DNA from: a virus
IMG/VR virus record: IMGVR_UViG_3300042397_000890
Span: 1 to 47,994 of that record
Strand: one strand, 5' to 3'
DNA: 47,994 nt
The translations under genes and the position numbers were made by a program. How positions within the stretch are numbered: the first letter of the stretch is position 1; every line of letters begins with the position of its first letter. The notes under the pieces were generated by a model, which was given only the letters and a program-made list of their open reading frames with translations, made no database searches and had not been told where the DNA came from. Shown here piece by piece: positions 44,019-47,994 of the stretch.

Positions 44019-44603
44019 ATGGACGCCCCTATCAAAGTCATTAAAAACTTCATTAAAAAGCCAGAAGTCAAGCTACTGATTGATTACATAGACTACCTAG
44101 AGACAAACCACTTAGATGAGTTTGCAAGTGATCACGGGGGTAAACGCTTAGCCTTACAGTTTGGCAAAGAGCTTAATGACTACTACGACCGCTGGACGCA
44201 CTTAAACCTAGACTTAGTCGCGGATAAGCGAGAAGTATTACAGCGCTACTTTAGCCAGATTATTGAAGAAATCCAAGCAAACTTCACTGTGACAGATGGG
44301 CTATATCCCTGCGTTCTTTGGATTGCAAAGCAGTACCCGGGTGCCATCGTAGAGGTCCATCAGGACACAGACTACGGAAAAAGCATGCACATTAAGTACA
44401 CTGGCAGCCTCTATCTAAACACCATGACAAATGGCGGGGAACTTTACTTCGAAGACTTTGACTACACATACAAACCAGAAGCTGGAGACTTAGTCATATT
44501 CCCGTCTCATGAAGCGGGCATGCACGGAGTCCGCGAGATAAACGAAGTTAGATACTCTATCTTGCTGTGGATGACCGACTTAGATCATTTGGCCCTATCG
44601 TGA
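44019..44603 (+). CDS. 2OG-Fe(II) oxygenase, divergent member (194 aa)
   Basis: Predicted 2OG hydroxylase with H114-x-D116 (HQDTDYG), H169 and R178. It lacks NDDYEGG and has NTMTNGGELYFED instead, though KPEAGDLVIFPSHE precedes the third ligand as in the others. It is therefore the most divergent of the eleven. It lies just downstream of the plus-strand collagen-like fibre and begins MDAPIK, exactly as does the next gene (serine recombinase), with 14 identical bases at the two starts. Confidence 0.87.
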   Translation: MDAPIKVIKNFIKKPEVKLLIDYIDYLETNHLDEFASDHGGKRLALQFGKELNDYYDRWTHLNLDLVADKREVLQRYFSQIIEEIQANFTVTDGLYPCVLWIAKQYPGAIVEVHQDTDYGKSMHIKYTGSLYLNTMTNGGELYFEDFDYTYKPEAGDLVIFPSHEAGMHGVREINEVRYSILLWMTDLDHLALS

Positions 44604-44610
44604 GGAAGTA

Positions 44611-45306
44611 ATGGACGCCCCTATTAAATCTGGCAAAGCTCTTCTCTATGCCCGAGTATCTACTCAGTTGCAGGTTAATGATGGAGTGTCGCTGGACGTG
44701 CAGGAACGCACGATGGTGAACGCTGCTGAGTTTCATGGCTTTGAGTCGTGGGAGCTGGTGCGTGAGGAGGGCAAGTCCGGTAAGTCGATTACTGGTAGGC
44801 CGGCCCTAACCGATGCGCTGGGGCGACTAAAGCGCAAAGAAGTAGACGCCCTTATTGTTACAAGAATAGACAGACTGGCAAGGAGTACTACAGACTTTTT
44901 GGATATCGTGGATAGGGCCAACAAGGAGGGGTGGAGGTTGATCATGTTGGACCTAAACCTAGACACCTCGACCTACCAGGGGCGCTTCGTTGTGACGGTG
45001 ATGTCGGCGCTCGCTGAGATGGAAAGAGGCATAATAGCCGCGCGGCAAAAGGACGTCCATAAGGACCGTCGAGATCGTGGTATCGTATGGGGTGTAGACA
45101 TGGGTCCGAAAAATAAGACGCCTCTTGACATTAAGGAGCGGATTATGCTACAAAGAAACAGTGGACGCGCCTATGGAAAGATTGCTGATGAGCTGAACGC
45201 TGATGGCATTCCTACGCAGAATGGTAGAAAATGGTACGCGTCAACTGTAAAGAATATAGTAGACGCCGCAACTGAGACAGGCGATAAGAGTGGCAGTCCC
45301 GAGTAA
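44611..45306 (+). CDS. Short serine recombinase (resolvase/invertase type)
   Basis: Site-specific DNA recombinase, 231 aa. The catalytic serine is S17 in LLYARVSTQLQ. GKSGKSITGRPAL and VTRIDRLARS supply the arginine-rich active site. A long helix (VMSALAEMERGIIAARQK) and a small C-terminal domain (GKIADELNADGIPTQNGRKW) like the start of the 'Recombinase' domain of large serine integrases complete it. It is far shorter than a phage serine integrase (over 400 aa), so inversion or resolution is more likely than lysogenic integration. GAGGAAG precedes the ATG. Possible targets are the repeated fibre cassettes. Confidence 0.9.
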   Translation: MDAPIKSGKALLYARVSTQLQVNDGVSLDVQERTMVNAAEFHGFESWELVREEGKSGKSITGRPALTDALGRLKRKEVDALIVTRIDRLARSTTDFLDIVDRANKEGWRLIMLDLNLDTSTYQGRFVVTVMSALAEMERGIIAARQKDVHKDRRDRGIVWGVDMGPKNKTPLDIKERIMLQRNSGRAYGKIADELNADGIPTQNGRKWYASTVKNIVDAATETGDKSGSPE

Positions 45307-45691
45307 AGTAAAAATTGGTGCGCAGATCTTTAAGGTCGAAGAGCGTAGCGTAAAGCAAGACGGCACCCTTAACGATAACTCTTATGGTTACACTTTGGAC
45401 CAGGGGAACCTAATAGTAATAGACGCCTCTATCGCCTTCAACAAGAAACAGCAAACGCTCCTACATGAAGTAATTCATGCAATAGGTATGGTACATGCTG
45501 CAGGAATGAAGCAACCAGACAGTAAAGACGGGTATGAAGTTTGGGAGCATCATTTTATTGGCATTTGGGAGTCCCCTATGCTACTGTTCATCAAAGACAA
45601 TCCTGAAGTTATCGCATGGTTGCAACTAGAAGAGGAGCCTGCAAGTGGCCAAAAGAAAGAGTCAAGAGCCGTCAGGCCCAAGACCAAATAG
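45290..45691 (+). CDS. HExxH zinc-peptidase-like protein (133 aa)
   Basis: Probable small zinc metalloprotease-fold protein. The helix LLHEVIHAIG carries H59-E60-x-x-H63. A third ligand may come from the E86/H87/H88 cluster (VWEHHF) or E83. The layout (short N-terminal beta sheet, DQGNLIVIDASIA, then the HExxH helix, then LFIKDNPEVIAWL) is familiar from small phage proteins of the ImmA/SprT-like fold (recalled). The GTG start lies within the recombinase gene (17-nt overlap) and the 3' end overlaps the next gene by 47 nt. Substrate unknown. Confidence 0.78.
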   Translation: MAVPSKVKIGAQIFKVEERSVKQDGTLNDNSYGYTLDQGNLIVIDASIAFNKKQQTLLHEVIHAIGMVHAAGMKQPDSKDGYEVWEHHFIGIWESPMLLFIKDNPEVIAWLQLEEEPASGQKKESRAVRPKTK

Positions 45692-45977
45692 CGCTTGGAT
45701 TTGCGAGACCGAGATTCAGGTCAATGGCAGAAACGTTTCTTTTGGGACTGAACTAAAGATTCGTGGCGTCCGGGGAAGATTTAGGTTTGTAAAGAAAGTC
45801 ACCACTCCTACCACCGAATGGATAGATGTTTGGGGCGGCCCTAAGGGTTCAGAGTCTATGAGAAGTTTTAGACTGGGGCAGATAAAAACGGTGCATTATA
45901 AGAATCAGACCGTCGGCAATCTTGCAGTAGAGTACAAAGAGAAGAAAGCCGCAAAGAAAGCAGACCGCGATGGGTAG
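45645..45977 (+). CDS. Conserved actinophage-type protein (110 aa)
   Basis: Function unknown. The sequence begins at GTG: AKRKSQEPSGPRPNSAWICE, followed by TEIQVNGRNVSFGTELKIRG, GRFRFVKKV and WIDVWGGPKG. Small proteins of this shape are widespread in actinophages (recalled). It is basic, and the beta-barrel-like pattern recalls small SH3/OB-type nucleic-acid binders, which is a guess. It overlaps both neighbours (47 nt and 8 nt). Confidence 0.72.
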   Translation: MAKRKSQEPSGPRPNSAWICETEIQVNGRNVSFGTELKIRGVRGRFRFVKKVTTPTTEWIDVWGGPKGSESMRSFRLGQIKTVHYKNQTVGNLAVEYKEKKAAKKADRDG

Positions 45978-46923
45978 CAGCGGTGAAGAGTTTTCTCTAA
46001 ATAATCTACCTAAGTTCAATATCTTCTCGGATCCTGAAATAGATAAATCTCGTTTTTTTAAAGAACTTTCTAAATTAGAAGTTGATGAAGACGCTCAAAG
46101 TTTGTTTTTAAGTAAGCATGACGACCCTCTTGTGAGAAACTATAGAGACTCAATCAACGAGTACAAACTAAATACTTTGGGGTATAGGTCGAAAGAGTTT
46201 AAGCATGTTCCTCTTGTTACAGCTGGATGTTCTGTAACTTTTGGAGTAGGTGTCCCATATAGTGGTATTTGGTCTACCCTTCTAGCAGAAACATTAAATT
46301 TAGAGCACGTAAACTTAGCTACTCCCGGGTGGGCTGCAGAGTCTATTGTTGACAACTTATTCAGATACTTCTATCAGTATGGAAATCCTAAAATAGCTGT
46401 AGTGCTTTTTCCTGATACCCAACGGGTGACCATGATTTCTGACAGGGACTACTCTGTAGTTAGCCCAGACATGGGGGACCCCCCCATAAAAATCGTTGAG
46501 TCTAGTCTGTATACTACGCCAACAAAAACTAGACCTAATTATTCAAAAAAGCCTCATGATCTTTTGCAGTTTATCCCTCCCGAGTATGGGGTGTATTCAG
46601 CATTTAAAGCAATAAACTCTTTAATAATCTATTGCAAATCAGCTGGGATAGAGTTATTTTGGTCAACTTGGGATCCCGAAATGGATTTGCTGGTCTTAGC
46701 TGCGAAAGAAGATTGGGCTGCAGATGCATACTCCAACTATGTGTCTTATTCTAAAGACCCCCCTACTACTTGTCATCAAGAGTTACTAGACCTATTTGGA
46801 GAGAATTTCTACTCTGGGTATGATGGAATGCTTGACAAAGAGAGTGTCAATAAGTCTCATCCTGGAGTTCACTATCATGTACATGTTTGTGAAACTTTTT
46901 ATGAGAAAATAAAGCAAAAATAA
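45970..46923 (+). CDS. SGNH/GDSL-hydrolase-like protein (317 aa)
   Basis: Probable esterase-fold protein. The block-I motif is GCSVTFGVGVP (~residues 87-97) in place of GDSxxxG, so the Ser nucleophile is kept and the Asp is Cys. A later block NLATPGWAAESIVDNL supplies the Gly and Asn-type oxyanion positions, and the C-terminal SHPGVHYH provides a His in the S/DxxH layout. There is no signal peptide. Such proteins with GCS occur in marine phages (recalled). It could act on acyl groups of fibre or host glycans, or be structural. It overlaps the upstream gene by 8 nt. Confidence 0.7.
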   Translation: MGSSGEEFSLNNLPKFNIFSDPEIDKSRFFKELSKLEVDEDAQSLFLSKHDDPLVRNYRDSINEYKLNTLGYRSKEFKHVPLVTAGCSVTFGVGVPYSGIWSTLLAETLNLEHVNLATPGWAAESIVDNLFRYFYQYGNPKIAVVLFPDTQRVTMISDRDYSVVSPDMGDPPIKIVESSLYTTPTKTRPNYSKKPHDLLQFIPPEYGVYSAFKAINSLIIYCKSAGIELFWSTWDPEMDLLVLAAKEDWAADAYSNYVSYSKDPPTTCHQELLDLFGENFYSGYDGMLDKESVNKSHPGVHYHVHVCETFYEKIKQK

Positions 46924-46961
46924 GCTAAGCTTATTTAATAAAGCAACTGAGGAGATTAAAA

Positions 46962-47399
46962 ATGACAGACGCCCCTATTGTTAACATCGAAGTACTAGAA
47001 GGCGGATACGTTCCTATTTATGCAAGGGATGGAGATGCTGGTTCAGACCTACATGCAAGTGAGGGTGGGTATGTTCCTGCTGGTGGTCATGTGCTTATGA
47101 AGACCGGCATCAAGATTGCGCTTCCTTATGGCTACGTTGGTCTGGTGCACCCTAGGAGTGGATTGGCAATGAAGCAAGGAGTGACCGTTCTTAATGCTCC
47201 TGGAACTATAGACTCGGGCTACAGGGGTGAGGTTGGAGTACTTCTACACAACACATCAACCGTAGACGTCTACATTGCTCCTGGAGATAGAATTGCTCAG
47301 CTGGTTGTGCAGAAAGTTGAGACGGTAGAGTTTAATAGGGTAGACGCCCTTACTGAGTCTGACAGAGGCGAATGCGGATTTGGCTCTACAGGAGTTTAG
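46962..47399 (+). CDS. dut: Trimeric dUTPase
   Basis: Hydrolyses dUTP to dUMP and PPi, keeping uracil out of phage DNA and feeding dTMP synthesis. At 145 aa it has all five motifs: AGSDL (26-30), HPRSGLA (63-69), NAPGTIDSGYRGE (78-90), GDRIAQLV (108-115) and RGECGFGSTG (135-144). The last has Cys where Gly is usual. GAGGAGA lies 7 nt before the ATG. The N-terminus (MTDAPIVN) shares the DAPI codons with the two genes at 44019 and 44611. Its stop overlaps closely with the next ATG. Confidence 0.96.
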   Translation: MTDAPIVNIEVLEGGYVPIYARDGDAGSDLHASEGGYVPAGGHVLMKTGIKIALPYGYVGLVHPRSGLAMKQGVTVLNAPGTIDSGYRGEVGVLLHNTSTVDVYIAPGDRIAQLVVQKVETVEFNRVDALTESDRGECGFGSTGV

Positions 47400-47994
47400 A
47401 TGTTTTATTGTAAGGACGCTGCAGAGAGGTTTCTTGAGAAAGAGTCCGTAGATCTATTTATTGGGCATCCTCCGTACTACATGTCGGAGCTGGTGTTTAA
47501 TGGTGGTGACCCGTCTAAGCAAATGCAAAATGTTGAAAGCTTAGAGGCATACTGGAACAACGTGGCTACGTCTGTGGCTCACATGGAGTACGCCTTAAAA
47601 CCAGATGGTCACATCTTTATTGCTTTAGAAAACACGTATTTAGGTCTTGGTGTCATATCTAAAATAGCCTCTAAAACATCTTTAGAGCTTCAAAGTATCC
47701 GAATGTGGGACTACTCTACATCTCCAAATATGCACGCTGTCAGTACCATAATTTTTGCTCATTATGCTAAAAACGTTTGGGGTCCGGGAGATGACCCATC
47801 CGGTCCGTACATTTTAACTAATTCCTGGGAAGAAGCTGAGCAGGAACTAAAAAAGTATCGAGATGACTATATGACTACTGGATCCGCTCCAGCCGGTTTA
47901 TATCGAGAAATGATAGAAAACTTCTCTAGAGAAGGGGATACAGTTTGCGATTTATTCGCTGGATCTGGTACTGTACCTTTAGTAGCTATAGAGC
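47400..47994 (+). CDS. DNA methyltransferase (beta class), C-terminus beyond window
   Basis: Predicted SAM-dependent N4-cytosine or N6-adenine DNA methyltransferase. Starting at the ATG at 47400 (immediately after the dut stop), the frame is open for 198 codons to the edge. Catalytic motif IV appears first as GHPPYYM (~residues 22-28, with His in place of D/S/N), and the SAM-binding motif I appears late as CDLFAGSGTVPL, the order of the beta class. The region between (~30-170) would contain motifs V-VIII and the target recognition part. His at the motif IV first position is unusual. It may protect phage DNA from host restriction. Confidence 0.85.
   Translation, partial: MFYCKDAAERFLEKESVDLFIGHPPYYMSELVFNGGDPSKQMQNVESLEAYWNNVATSVAHMEYALKPDGHIFIALENTYLGLGVISKIASKTSLELQSIRMWDYSTSPNMHAVSTIIFAHYAKNVWGPGDDPSGPYILTNSWEEAEQELKKYRDDYMTTGSAPAGLYREMIENFSREGDTVCDLFAGSGTVPLVAIE

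Overview
This window looks like part of a large tailed phage (Caudoviricetes) genome whose host is probably an actinobacterium. The host call rests on a WhiB-family regulator (33181-33543), a small protein resembling the actinobacterial DUF3039 family (28945-29172), a class Ib ribonucleotide reductase set (nrdHIEF), and a series of gene starts that look leaderless (TANNNT placed exactly 6 nt before ATG/GTG). Structural genes seen are tail fibre/adhesin genes only; no terminase, portal, capsid or polymerase lies in the window. The genes are densely packed. The longest gap is 41612-41794 (183 nt), so no stretch over 300 nt lacks a gene.

Layout. (1) 1-4420, minus strand: three collagen-like fibre proteins and a small 119-aa fibre-operon protein. 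(2) 4493-12310, minus strand: eight 2-oxoglutarate/Fe(II) (2OG) oxygenases packed head to tail, interrupted by an unrecognised 155-aa protein and two related proteins, one resembling DUF6065. (3) 12467-28865, minus strand: a second fibre/adhesin operon. It holds an FN3 + Phe/Pro-repeat + Hint-domain protein, several modular tail fibres, a 14-repeat delta-60 protein, two collagen-like proteins, and paralogues of the small proteins of block 1. (4) 28945-34401, plus strand: DUF3039-like protein, nrdHIEF, FmdB-like zinc ribbon, WhiB, a small membrane protein, two small proteins and tRNA-Asn(GUU). (5) 34498-44603, mostly plus: three more 2OG oxygenases, a NodU/CmcH carbamoyltransferase, an FkbM-like methyltransferase, a full-length catalase-peroxidase (katG), a GT25-like glycosyltransferase, a secreted Pro/Thr-rich protein and another collagen-like fibre. 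(6) 44611-47994, plus: short serine recombinase, HExxH protein, a small protein, SGNH-like protein, dUTPase and a DNA methyltransferase cut by the window edge.

How it may fit together. Eleven 2OG oxygenases of the prolyl/lysyl-hydroxylase-like type sit beside six collagen-like fibres, with a GT25-like glycosyltransferase, an O-carbamoyltransferase and an FkbM methyltransferase nearby. The main inference is a phage-encoded system that hydroxylates and then decorates collagen-like fibres, in the manner of animal collagen or mimivirus L230. The nrd genes and dut supply DNA precursors. KatG probably protects the infected cell from peroxide. Long identical DNA repeats inside and between fibre genes, plus a serine recombinase near the lone plus-strand fibre, suggest that the fibre repertoire is shuffled by recombination.
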